A DNA stretch of 64,000 bases from Phallusia mammillata (taxonomy: Eukaryota; Chordata; Ascidiacea; Phlebobranchia; Ascidiidae), in NCBI GenBank assembly GCA_003260075.1, contig QLIY01000636.1, positions 32,735 to 96,734 on the forward strand, written 5' to 3'. Position numbers and translations under genes: made by a program. Shown here piece by piece: positions 11,101 to 36,990 of this stretch. Every line of letters starts with the position of its first letter. Within the stretch, counting starts at the first letter, position 1. The notes under the pieces were generated by a model, which was not told the origin of the DNA, did not search any database, and saw only the letters and a list, made by a program, of their open reading frames with translations.

Positions 11101-13093
11101 CTGAAAGCAGTATCCAGCACACTCCAACCAACATCTTTAGCACGAATAACTTTAAAAGGCTGCGAGTGTAATCCATTTTGTGTGTTGAACACTCTGATGT
11201 GACGATCTGCATGAAACGAAGCAGAAATCACTGTAATATTTCATGTGTCTGAACACACAAAAAAACAGGAGTACAGGAAATATACCTTTGTGGACAATGT
11301 TAGGTCTTGCAAGTTTATCTTACTTTTTGGTAATTTTAATTAAATACTTTTTAAGTACCTTGGCATGCAGATAAAAACAGGCTTCCATCTCTCGAATATG
11401 TTCCACAAAACATCTTTTCGTGGTAGGTCAAGTGATGACTAATATGATTAGGGATAAATCTGTAGCACAACACAAAAACCTTTTTTTTTTCAAAAAAGCT
11501 CAACAGCATGGGGGTATGTGGGCCATAAGAAATTAAACTCAAGAAAAACAAAGAAACTATCATTGATCAAAAAAACTCAAACCTTGATGAAATCGAAGTG
11601 CATATTCCAGGAGTAAAATTTCCCCTTGCAAAGCCACAAATATTTGATTCTCTCTGAAACAAAGGAACTGTCAGAAAATATCTGAAATCTAATATTGTTT
11701 ACACACAACTTTTTCGGTTGTACCTGTCGCAAAGCCATAGCCAAATTGTGGGGTTGGAAAAATTTTTGCTTCTGGTTTTCTGTTCCAGACGAAAGAGCAT
11801 TATTTCGAACAAAAGAAAAGTCGTGCCATAAATCTCCTTTCTAAAATTATGAGTTAAATTGAGTTCATTTCGCTTGGTGAATGAAATCATAGATTCATAG
11901 CGACACAATTGCACTACAACAATCACCAAGCCGGAAATAGCTGTGCAACAAAATATTGTATAGATAAAGGTGCCAATATGATAGAGACAAAATTAAAACT
12001 TGCTGAAAAAAGAAAAATTATGTTTTAGAAGCAAAACATAGTAAGCACATACCAGTGATGTGTTTCCTGTACAACCTGAATAAAAACAAAAAAGCAAGGT
12101 GGTGGGGTTTATCATTAATGTTGTATAATACAAAACTGGCACTTATGCATTCATTTTGTTTAGAAAAGTTTGGAAATTTATTTCCTTATTTTTTTTGTTT
12201 TTTAATCATCATCATTTCTTTTTTCATACCAGCAGATGACTTTGGGCAGCAGTTGGCGATCTCTTCAGTTTCAGATGCATTCGAGTCATCATCGTGGAGG
12301 TTGCTTTCATCAGAACGAACCAATCTTACTTGACCACTAGGGCAAACATGTGTTTTGTCAGTGCCATGTAAAAAAACTCCAAAATGCAAAATTTGCATGT
12401 GCAACAATTTTACACCATGTGCAACCTTGATTATTTTGGGTCACTTAAAAATTGAGTTCTTCCAATAATAATAATACTATTTTAGGGGTGTTGTGGTGAA
12501 AGGTTTGCTTTATCAAGGTGAGCACATAACGCTTTACAATGCTGCAATCATATACACTAATTTGCGCTCCAATAACGATTAACTGTTGTACACGTATTCC
12601 CAGCCTGGTGATTGTTTTAGTGCTAATTAGGTGATTGATAGTCATTTTGAGTTGAGTTTTTTCGGTTGCTGAACAAAAACATAGCAACACAAATTGCATT
12701 AGCACAATCACCAAGCCAGAAATAGCTGTGCAATGTTACAATGTTATGGAGTACCAACAGTAAAGGGCACAATTGGTGAATAATGGCTGAAAGTGCTATC
12801 ACCACATAAATTACTGATTTACATTTAAATTTGGTGATCAACAAACTTTAGTTTTGCAAACAAGATCAGTAGTTATAGAAGACCGTAACACTTTTACATT
12901 TCAATGCAACTGGATTTGTTGCATTACAAAGTAATCTAACATACCTTCGAAGCATCAGAGCTAAAAACACTGCCAACGAAGGACTTTCATCTTCGGCGCC
13001 ATCACTACTGCTCTGTTCAACTTCACTATCACTATCGATTTCCATGTTTCTTCTGTTTCTGTTTTGACGAAAACGACTCCAACGCGACCCCAT
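8123..13093 (-). CDS. DCAF11: DDB1- and CUL4-associated factor 11 (WD-repeat protein WDR23)
   Basis: Fifteen minus-strand exons: 12945-13093, 12230-12336, 12053-12075 (23-nt microexon), about 11722-11840, 11583-11653, 11359-11459, 11057-11206, 10663-10729, 10362-10430, 10227-10284, 9640-9825, 9427-9580, 8830-8985, 8578-8684 and 8123-8167, giving about 519 residues. After MGSR and an acidic stretch come WD repeats closely matching DCAF11: DVGWSVLDTAFSPD, FSGGDDGLVKVWDRRTF, SNSKDQSIKLWDMRNF, YIYSGCSSGRV, CVRDVHWHPYE. The two WDxR motifs (VKVWDRR, IKLWDMR) are the DDB1-docking signature, so this should be a substrate receptor of the CUL4-DDB1 ubiquitin ligase; vertebrate WDR23 targets NRF2-type factors. 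Exon 10362-10430 uses a GC donor (GCAAGT). Exon 10663-10729 is repeated in part at 10532-10595, an assembly duplicate. Shares a divergent promoter with LIN9. Confidence 0.93.
8287..8508. repeat. Allelic duplicate around G run 8392-8401
   Basis: About 105 bp before and after a 10-nt G run are nearly identical. Lies in the last intron of DCAF11. Confidence 0.85.
9040..9414. repeat. Allelic duplicate around G run 9251-9263
   Basis: Sequence before the run (TAGCTAACAAACAATGTCC through to TGATGTGATACAA) recurs after it with short indels. Intronic in DCAF11. Confidence 0.85.
9899..10180. repeat. Allelic duplicate around G run 10035-10045
   Basis: About 135 bp repeated on each side of an 11-nt G run, with several substitutions. 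Intronic in DCAF11. Confidence 0.85.
10470..10728. repeat. Allelic duplicate around G run 10596-10605, includes a DCAF11 exon
   Basis: Copy at 10606-10728 holds complete DCAF11 exon 8. Copy at 10470-10595 holds the same exon truncated by the run. The intronic copies differ by a 14-nt indel. Confidence 0.88.
10852..10947. mobile_element. Truncated hAT-type element (CAGTGGTGGGATT family)
   Basis: Starts CAGTGGTGGGATT and carries the AGCCGGTTCTGT repeats of the complete element at 46631-46811. It is cut by the 10-nt G run 10938-10947, so its other end was lost in assembly. Confidence 0.75.
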
Positions 13094-13861
13094 TAACTAC
13101 ACGCAGATTGTAAGAGCTTACGAAACAACATTTTATATGCAAACAAAAGCTAATAAAAAAGAAAATTATTTGACAAAAACAAAAGCTTATGGCCATGATG
13201 TCGGTCGAAACGTTTAAGCTAGTCATAGTGGGTTTACAAGCGCCTTTACAAACATGTTTTACAGCAAAAACAGTCTCACAAAGTTGCAGATTTTGTTGAC
13301 AAACAACCCAACACGAAGCTATTCATGCGTAACATTTACGTAACTGATCAACAAACCAAGTCAACCAATCATGCGTGACAAGTAAAATTATGACGCGTTT
13401 AGGTGAATATAAAATAAAACTAAAACAAAACATATTTTTTTCTTTTGTATTCTCCTTATTCGTTTTTTAACTACTGTTTATTTGTCAAAAAACGCTAAAA
13501 TTGATAAAATTGTATTTAAATAAGAGTATCTTTGTCAAGCAAAAAAATGACTCATATTATACACATTTTTGTATTTTAAGCAATGATTTATTTGTAGTTG
13601 AAGTGGAATGGCAAATGTTACTGAATTTCAATAAAAAAGTATGGATTTTCGCTTTTTCGTTAAAATTCATAAAAAACGTAAAATTTAATCCAATCGGTGA
13701 CTGACAAATATAGCGCCACCACGCGAAAAGGGCGCGTTAGCTAAATTTTTAATTCTGTGTTGCTCTTTCCAAAATTTCTGTAGAGTTTACAGTATTTTTG
13801 GTTTGTAAATTACCGTATTAACGTACATTTCAAAACTGTTATCAAGAAGACGTACGAAAAG
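13094..13861. promoter_or_regulatory. Divergent promoter region, DCAF11 / LIN9
   Basis: 768 bp between the two ATGs. Near the LIN9 side is a CCAAT box (13690-13694, CCAATCGG) followed within 40 bp by GCGCCACCACGCGAAAAGG and GCGCG, resembling NF-Y and E2F sites of cell-cycle promoters. Site calls rest on consensus only. Confidence 0.5.
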
Positions 13862-16800
13862 ATGACGGAACAAGTCCTGGAAGGTAATAAAATATATCTA
13901 AGTTTGTGCAAATTGCAAATGCATTGTTGGAAACTCCAAGCAATTAGAAAACCTGGTTTTAGGTTTTTTATATTGTTACTGCATAATTGCTTTTATTATC
14001 CGTATTTTTTATATCCTTAGATTCTTCAGTTCAAGCTCTGATAAACATGAAACACTCCGGGGTGTCTATGATGTCTTCATCACCAAACAGAGTAAAACAA
14101 TAGAATATTGTCAAAAAAATGTTGTTTCTATGCCTAATTCTTAAAATATTCTGTTACTATAATCTTATTTTTTCTGTGCTGTGTGTGTCTGTTGCTATGA
14201 TTGCAGGCATTTTTTAAGTTAAGGGGAAATCCAGTAAATTACACATTATAGTAACCAAGGCTAATTATGCAATAAGCTGGATTAGGTTATCAAAAGATAA
14301 GAATGGGATTTACAATCTCCATGCAATTATACAAAATTGTCTCTGTTGTAAAATGTTTTTTTTCAAATGCTTAATACTTACGTTTATGTTGCAGCCTCAA
14401 AGAACCAGACGTCGCAATCGATTGATCTACAATGATGATGAAGTAACTACGGATGAGAGAACAAAACACCACAGAAAAGTTTTAAGGCAAACAAACGTTC
14501 CACATGTTTCGTCGTCAGTTTCAAGTCCTGTCAGCATTTCCTCCATCCCAAGTCCAGTATGTTTCCATGTGTTTGTCCTTTCCATAGTTTTTTTTGTTTT
14601 TTGATTTGTCACTGAATCTTTATGTGTAAAGTAAATTGAATAGTGTTTTAAAGTTGGGCATTAGTTCCCAGCCTTTTTTAGTCTAGGACAGCATAACACT
14701 TTGTGGTAGCAGTGGCAAATTTATTAGCATTTCAATCAAATATTCAAACTTGGACTACTAGTAAATTATGCGTCCTCAAGGGGATTTCTGATAAAAATAT
14801 TTGCCATTTTGATTTAATTAATTTGTAAAAATTAAAGCTTAATTTTTGTTTTTGCTGATATTACATTAATATGTTTTAAGCATTATAATATAATTTAGGT
14901 AAAAACTCTGCTCTCATTACCTGCATAATTCACTAACTTTTCAATATTAATGCTACAATGTTGTAAATATGTTGTGTTTGTTTAGCTTCCTGATTCCTCT
15001 GTTGGTAACAGTCAAAATGCAGAAAAGGCAGTAGCTAGAAAAGTGGGTGGCAGGTTGAGAAACTTATTAAAACTTCCCAAAGCTCATAAGATGTGCATGT
15101 ATGAATGGTTCTACTCACATCTCGACAGGTAGTAACAGTTTTGTTTCTGTAAAATTGCAATTTTTTTGGTTGTGATAAGAAATAATCATTTTTGGACTTT
15201 TTTTCTGCAGCGCTTTGTTCAATGGGGACAATGATTTTTGCCTATGCTTAAAAGAATCTTTTCCACATTTAAAGACTGCACGACTTACAAGAGCCCATTG
15301 GTCCAAGATCAGAAGGCTCATGGGGAAGCCTAGGAGGTTAGTCTACAATTTATTTTGTTTACACGTAACTCCAGTTAATCAATTTGCGAGAATTTTATGC
15401 AATAAACCAATTTTTGGCATTATTTACAAACTAGGATTCACGATTTCTGTTTATGTAATAAACTAAAAAGGTCTGTATAAAAATAGTCATTGTAAATTAA
15501 TAAAATAATGTTTCTCTTTGCTTTAGATGTTCACCAGCATTTTTTGAGGAGGAACGCGCAGCATTGGCAGCTAAACGTAATAAAATTCGTCTCCTGCAAC
15601 AAAGAAAAATAGCCCATGACGACTCAGAGTCTTGGAGCGACTTGCCAAAAGAACTCCCAATGCCTCTAGTGATAGGAACCAAAGTCACCGGTAAATATTT
15701 TTGGAAACTTTTGATTGATATTTATCATCTTATCCCCAGAATGTGTAGATTGTTTTTGAGAGGATTAGGTTATTAACAAATATATTTTTGATGTACCCTA
15801 ATGATATGTGTTTGCTGCCCATTATATGCTTTTTATTTTAGTGTCATACAAAGTTAGCCTTTTGAAACATTCGGACATAATGTGTTGGCTTTGATTTTGT
15901 AAAATTTTCAATAAAAGTTAAATAAACTCCAATGGCTAAGAACATATGTACTATATTTTTTTACTTCTTATATTTATGTGCAAACCTACTGTCAATTCTG
16001 TTACCTTCGGGCAAATTGTTTTAGTTTTGAATTATGTGTATTGTTTCTATAGCGAGACTGAGAGGGTCACATGATGGACTATTCACTGGACAAATCGATG
16101 CTGTTGATTTACCTAATTCATCATATCGTGTTACATTTGACAGGTATAATAATGCTTGAACCCTTTAAGTAAAATTATCGCAAATTAAAATAGTCATTCA
16201 GTGATTAAGTTGTAATGCAAAACAGTTCATAAAAATAAGCATTGAATTTTCTTCAGGTCGAATCTCGGAACTCATACAGTTTGTGATATTGAAGTAGCAA
16301 GTTGTGAACCTCAAGAAACCATCAACCTTTTATCATTGATGGACCGAAAACGGCATCTGCCATTCAACAAATTGCATCCTGGTTTCTCTGCAGTTGACCA
16401 TGATGTCAGCTTTCAGAGCCCAAGCACTGTGAGTCAACTTTTACTAGGAAGTTTCCATCTATTTAGGATGACCTTAATGATGAAAATAACAACCCAAATA
16501 AACATAAAAAGCGACTCTATTTGAATAAGTTTTTAGAGACTGATGATGCCTGAATAGGTGAAATATATATCTCGAATATACCAACCCAGTGTCTACTGAT
16601 TTTGAGTCAGAAGCATTTGCTTCTTAATTAATCATTTACTGAAAGAGTTTTGACTCAGTGATTGTGCATATTAACATGCCTACTATTAGAGGGACATCCT
16701 GTGAATAGCATTTATGTTTAATAAAAGCATGGGTCAATTAGTAGTTTATGGAGTTTTTCTAACATTCCCAACCTGTTTCTTAACTTGTTTTTTGAGGAAC

Positions 16801-18412
16801 ATGACCCAGTACTTGGTCGATCCCCGCTGCGCAGTAAGTTTTTGACATCGACAACAGAAGATGGAGGAACTTTAGGAGGATTTCCGGTTCAACTCCTAAA
16901 ACGAGTCGCTCGACTTTCCAGGGTTCTTGCTGTGAAGCGAGAAAAAATACAGAAGCTTGGAGAGATGAACTCTCAAGCTGAAAAATTGGTATGTGATGAC
17001 TAAAAAAGGTTTGGTCTTTTGTGAATAAAAATATCTGTTGCAATATTTGATAACATCAATAGCCCCAAATTAAAACAGTGTTTTCAAACTTTTATTTGTA
17101 CTGCCCCCACTTTGTTTAAAAAATGCTCTCCTTTAATAAAACTCTTTAATGACTACATTGACACCAGATTACCAACTAAGTGTTGCATGTTGCAATCAGT
17201 TAATTTCATGGGTCACTGGCACCCACTTTGAGAATCACTGTGTTACAGGCATCAAGCCAACTCCATCAAATGAATGTTTTCACAACATTTTGTAAAAAAT
17301 TACATGCAGTGTTTCATTCGCAACAGCCTTTGACCAAGTTTAAAATGGCTGATCTGTATGCCCAGTAGTGCAACGATTTTACTTTGTGTACAGAACTCAT
17401 ATGGGGAAACGCTGAACTTGGAGTTTCAACGGAAATATGCAACTGTAGTTCTTGACTTGGAGAGGTTAAATAAAGGACTGAATGAACTTTTAGTCGGGGT
17501 GCAGAGGTTTTGTTTGGAGGTAGGCAATTTTAATAGTAACCCAAGTTTCGTAAAGATTTACTTGCCTTGTAGTGGCAGTTTGGCCTTAACAGAAAGACAT
17601 TTAATGTGCGTAAATAAATCCACAAAACATTGTTTTGCTGTACAGTAATCTGTACACAATCTTTGAAAAAAATAATTGGCCCAGATAGTAGATAAAAGTG
17701 ACATGTTTTTATTTTAAAAGTTCAAAGTGACGTAGAAGAACAATTACAATGTAAACATGACCTGTATATCAAGATCATACTTTCTATGTTAACTGTATTC
17801 CTTTGAAAATTTGCTGCTGTAACTTTAAGTGGTAAACAGTGTTTTTCTTTTAGTTGTATCCTGAACAAACTTTACCAAGTGATCAATCGACCCAGTTACG
17901 ACAACAATGCTTAGAAACAGCGGAGAATTTATTGGCTGCCAAAAATGTAGGAGATGAAGATAGTGGGATTGGTATAAAGCGACCAGTCAAAAATGTTGGA
18001 CTGACTGACCTAATTACACAGTTAACCAGTCTTATGCTACAAGTCAAGGTATGATTTTGATTGTATTACATTTGCAATTCTTACAATGTGCTCCCTTAAA
18101 AGGATAACTTAAATTAATGCAATTTTGTTTGTATATATTTTCAGTATTTAAAGGAAAGCAAGGGCAACTGCATTGAGTTCAAATCACTATCCGATGCTAT
18201 GCGGGTCATCAAAACAAAACTTAGCACTGAAAACGCAGAGTAAATTGCTTTGAATTGTTGTGCCTGATTAAATAAATGGTATTTTAATAAAAAAAAATTC
18301 TTTCAGATGCTTCCAGAATAATGTGGAAATTCATATTGCACATATTCGCAGTGGGATGGAACATAGCTTGTTGTCAAACTATGAAGTAACATCAGAGTCA
18401 AGTGAAGGATGA
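13862..18412 (+). CDS. LIN9: LIN9, core subunit of the MuvB/DREAM complex
   Basis: Thirteen exons: 13862-13883, 14021-14091, 14395-14556, 14986-15128, 15211-15336, 15527-15690, 16053-16143, 16257-16428, 16797-16988, 17394-17519, 17854-18048, 18145-18239, 18307-18412. They sum to 1,665 nt with consistent phases and give 554 residues (human about 540). The DIRP domain is clear at about residues 105-190 (GRLRNLLKLPKAHKMCMYEW, TARLTRAHWSKIRRLMGKPRR). A Tudor-like segment follows (VTARLRGSHDGLFTGQIDAV), then helical C-terminal regions (GFPVQLLKRVARLSRVL, LTSLMLQVKYL). LIN9 links LIN52, LIN37, LIN54 and RBBP4 in MuvB, which represses cell-cycle genes with p130/E2F in G0 and activates them with B-Myb later. 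It acts in the nucleus. All introns are GT-AG. Nothing looks broken. Confidence 0.96.
17076..17240. mobile_element. Possible degenerate hAT-type element in LIN9 intron
   Basis: Begins CAGTGTTTTCAAACTTTT and ends CACTTTGAGAATCACTG, an imperfect inverted pair like the other elements here. No target duplication is left, so this is a weak call. Confidence 0.4.
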
Positions 18413-18429
18413 AACAAAAACTTTTCCCT

Positions 18430-18435
18430 AATAAA
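18430..18435 (+). terminator. Polyadenylation signal, LIN9
   Basis: AATAAA 18 nt after the LIN9 stop, with a second overlapping copy. Confidence 0.7.
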
Positions 18436-33449
<15,014 letters not shown>

Positions 33450-34362
33450 TGATTTTCCTGAGTTCAACTTTTTGTTAACATACAATACCGTTTTTGTTGT
33501 TTTCTGTGATTTTGTTCCGCTGTATTTCACCTGTTTTTTTTGTACGGCTGCTGCACTGTGAACGAAGCACTGGTACAAATTTCTAAATTTAATACAATCC
33601 ATTTTATATCATTTCGTTTTTTTTTTTTTTTGGCAAAACAACATCATAAGGGCTTGTAGATCACCGTTTAAAACGTTCTTGCTTGTGGGGTCAGGTATTA
33701 TTTATGCTTTTTTAAAGGGCGAAATGCGTTTGTAGTTCAGCATTTTTTCTTCGATTCCTTCAAGGTACCGCGAACATTACTACGCCTTTTTTGAACCCAA
33801 CAAATTGATGCATTGGGTTCTAGTTAAAATAGTTCGTCAATGCCCACTACACAAAAGTAACATGGATAAAATTGAAGCTAGTCATCAAGTCTATAGTAAC
33901 AGAACTGCGTTGAAGAAACCAACAATAAGCCGGATCTGGTGCAACGTTATGAAGCGTAAGGAATACGGGGTACAAATATGTCAAACGTTTAAACTTCCTG
34001 CAGCTACATTAGTGGTCCAGTCAGTCTGGACTTTAACCCCCCACAAACTGCTTGCAAGATGTTTCAGAATGTTTAAAGTTTTTTTCAAATACTATACTAC
34101 CAATCCAGGCTCATATGAAGTTACAAAATTATTTAGTGGTATTTTCTCCTTTTCCGTATTGCGAAAATTCAAAATTTAATTGGTTAAAGATCTGCAGGTA
34201 AATTATGCGTGCTAGTCCACGTTTAGCGCATTTGTGCAAACACAAAAGTGGCATCATTATTGTAGTAAACGTCTGAATTTTGAAACCAACTAACCATCAG
34301 TAGTATATTTATGTTATGAGCACAAGGGCACTTTAGACCCGCATTTTCACGTGATGTGACAC

Positions 34363-34370
34363 TATAAATA
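34363..34370 (+). promoter_or_regulatory. TATA-box-like site
   Basis: TATAAATA preceded by CACGTGATGTGAC. No coding exon follows within 2 kb, so it could serve an untranslated first exon of the NLR gene, or nothing. Confidence 0.25.
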
Positions 34371-34544
34371 GTTCGGAAGTTTCCAACCCACACAAAAGAA
34401 AGCGGCTAAACGCTTTTGTTTTGTCTACTGAAGCTACTGAGGGTATTTCGGGACCAAATCACTATACTCCATGTGTATGACGTTTTGCTTCGCAGGGCCT
34501 TTACCTAACATGGAATAGTTATTTACCCTATAATGAAGGCGACC

Positions 34545-34640
34545 TGTACAGGACGTCGAAACGTCGGTGTCAAAATACAATTGCCAGAAGAGCTCTATCA
34601 TGTTGATGTGACGCCTGGCAGAAACAGCTTATGTATGGAA
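34545..34640. repeat. Dispersed repeat family 2, best copy
   Basis: GGACGTCGAAACGTCGGTGT, then AATTGCCAGAAGAGCTCTA and CGCCTGGCAGAAAC. The reverse complement of the same block order is at 51012-51100. Confidence 0.7.
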
Positions 34641-34698
34641 TAGTTATTTTTATAAACTAAAAATCTATAAATTGTAGAAACGGAAGTATTCAATTCCA

Positions 34699-35080
34699 GC
34701 GTTTTGTTTCCAGCACTAAAGCGATAGACTAAAATGCTCTGTATTTACTACTTTACAATAATAAACAATCTGCAGTCACTTAAAAAAACACAGAATAGAA
34801 CAAGTTTTTGTGAAGAAACTGACCAGTTGAGTATTTTCATCAGTGTCTATTATTATGCATGTGACAATGCAATGTCCATCACCCCCCCCCCTTCCAGCGT
34901 TTTGTTTCCAGCACTAAAGCGATAGACTAAAATGCTCTGCATTTACTACTTTACAATAATAAACAATCTGCAGTTACTTAAAAACACAGAATAGAACAAG
35001 TTTTTGTGAAGAAACGGACCAGTTGAGTATTTTAATCAGTGTCTATTGTTATGCATGTGACAATGCAATGTCCATTACGA
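34699..35080. repeat. Allelic duplicate around C run 34882-34891
   Basis: About 180 bp from TTCCAGCGTTTTGTTTCCAG is repeated after the 10-nt C run with few differences. Confidence 0.9.
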
Positions 35081-35118
35081 AATCAAGAAGTCAATTATTA
35101 TTTACGTTGATTGCCCAA

Positions 35119-35338
35119 AACTTAATCTTTCTTTATAATAACGCCCACAGTTTAAAAAATAAATGTACAATTTGTTGAGTTTGTGTAGGACGTTTGACAC
35201 CTAGCACAAAAAATTTTTTACCCCCCCCCCACTTAATCTTTCTTTATAATAACGCCCACAGTTTAAAAAATAAATGTAGAATTTGTTCAGTTTGTGTAGG
35301 ACGTTTGACACCTAGACCTAGCACAAAAGATTTTTTGC
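35119..35338. repeat. Allelic duplicate around C run 35221-35230
   Basis: ACTTAATCTTTCTTTATAAT and the next 85 bp are duplicated. The copies differ by substitutions and a 6-nt indel. Confidence 0.9.
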
Positions 35339-35352
35339 AGAAGGGACAATAA

Positions 35353-35548
35353 AAGGGAAATCCCTCATTTCAAAAGGTTGCGTCATGCAAGAAAAATGGT
35401 TGGTACCGTTTTCGGTGAAACACCAGTCATAACAGACAACCAACACCCCCCCCCCCAAAAGGGAAATCCCTCATTTCAAAAGGTTGCGTCATGCAAGAAA
35501 AATGATGGTAACGTTTTCGGTGAAACACCAGTCATAACAGACAACCCA
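35353..35548. repeat. Allelic duplicate around C run 35446-35456, with kB-like site in each copy
   Basis: About 90 bp is duplicated. Each copy contains GGGAAATCCC (35355-35364 and 35461-35470), a palindromic match to the NF-kB consensus GGGRNNYYCC. It should count as one genomic site. Confidence 0.8.
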
Positions 35549-35746
35549 CAATTCATTAAGTTTTGTGCTGTTATCTTTGTTTCCTAAACACCTGCACATA
35601 ATTTATTACACATAGAATTGGTGCTTCGAATTGCATAGCTATACAACATTACCACAAAGGCAAACAACAAAACGCACCAAACCATGCAACGGGGTTTTAT
35701 TATAGGCTCAAAAATTTAAAAAAGTAAGGGAAGGGCATTTGCAGTG

Positions 35747-36400
35747 GATGTAATGGGTAGAAATAATGTTGTGTGTATGTGTTCGTCAGTCAAAAACTGT
35801 TTTTTGCATGAAAATGAATGGAAACGTAGGTGAAATTTTCCTCTGTTCTGTATTCCTCCTATGCAGCTTTCACACCGAACGCCTTTCTTTCCTAAACTTG
35901 CCCCGCCCCTCTCAACTAGCTCTTGTCTCAAACTATACGCTTCTTTCAACGTGAATAACATACGAAGCCTTTTTCTTGCGCAGCCTACCACATGACCTGC
36001 TTCAGCAGGCAGAAACTGGCCCCCCCCCCATCACGTAAGTTTACTGTCTTAGCCAGTGGTTCTTAAACTGTAGGCCAGGGGTGTGCAATCTGCGGCCCGC
36101 GGGCCAAATGCGACCCCCCCCCCTGGATGTAATGGGTAGATATAATGTTATGTGTATGTGTTCCGTTTGCCAAGGATTGTTTCTTTGCATGAAGGTGAAT
36201 GGAAACCTACGTGAAATTTTCCTCTGTTCCTGTATTCCTCATGTGCGGCTTTTACACCGAACGTCTTTGTTTCCTAAACTTGCCCCGCCCCTCTCAACTA
36301 GCTCTTGTCTCAAACTACGCTTCTTTCAACGTGAATAACAAATGAAGCCTTTTTCTTGCGCAGCCTACCACGTGACCTGCTTCAGCAGGCAGCTACTGGT
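35747..36400. repeat. Scrambled allelic fragments around C runs 36020-36029 and 36114-36123
   Basis: 35747-36019 matches 36124-36395. The 84-bp piece between the two runs (36030-36113) matches 37132-37206 instead, including the donor of NLR exon 2 and the start of a hAT-type element. It is a displaced contig fragment. Confidence 0.85.
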
Positions 36401-36564
36401 GTCACGTTTTCGCTTCAACATTTTGTAAAGAGTTTTGCTGGAACCAGCACAACAGCACTGCATCTGATGTGACAGGTCAGCGATAGTAAAACAGAACACA
36501 GACGCAGTTGTTTTCCATTGAATCTGATGCATTGTGACGCATTGATTACTGACGAACAAACGGG

Positions 36565-36990
36565 TGAGTTACTGTTGTTGTTCTGGAATTCAACGAATAA
36601 TTAACACATTGCCTCGGGTTACCTTTATCAGTTACAGTCTTGTCAGTAAAATTGCATGCACTTGTTGCTATTATATAAGCTGTAAATTATGAAAAACAGC
36701 AGTTTACTTTTACTGCACAATGCCGTTTTTACACGTAGATGCAAAAGAAGTTGCCTTTCCCAGTTTTGCTGTGCCTAAAGCCACCCCCCCCCCCTACTGT
36801 TGTTGTTCTGGAATTCAACGAATAATTAACACATTGCCTCGGTTACAGTCTTGTCAGTAAAATTGCATGAACTTGTTGCTATAATGTAAGCTGTAAATTA
36901 TGAAAAACAGCAGTTTACTTTTACAGCACAATGCCGTTTTTACACGTAGATGCAAAAGAAGATGTCAATCCCGGTTTTGTTGTGCCTAGA
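36565..36990. repeat. Allelic duplicate around C run 36784-36794, includes start of NLR exon 1
   Basis: The two arms match from ACTGTTGTTGTTCTGGAATT to the first NLR exon. The left copy (ATG at 36720) is cut by the C run and differs by several codons from the copy at 36931. Confidence 0.85.

Larger units (their letters stand above)
33450..36930. other. Gene-poor region between ULK4 and the NLR gene
   Basis: Contains a family 2 repeat, a TATA-like site, two copies of a kB-like site and five gap-type duplications. One open frame (33805-34179, 124 codons) resembles nothing I know and starts from no convincing context. The 5' exons and promoter of the NLR gene may lie here. Confidence 0.5.

Noticed and set aside
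33805-34179. 124-codon plus-strand open frame in the gene-poor region
   Set aside because: No family resemblance, no splice-compatible neighbours, and the composition is that of the surrounding AT-rich DNA.
34699-36990. Closely spaced direct repeats suggesting a CRISPR-like or tandem array
   Set aside because: Each repeat occurs exactly twice around a C run and unit sequences differ between loci; they are allelic assembly duplicates.
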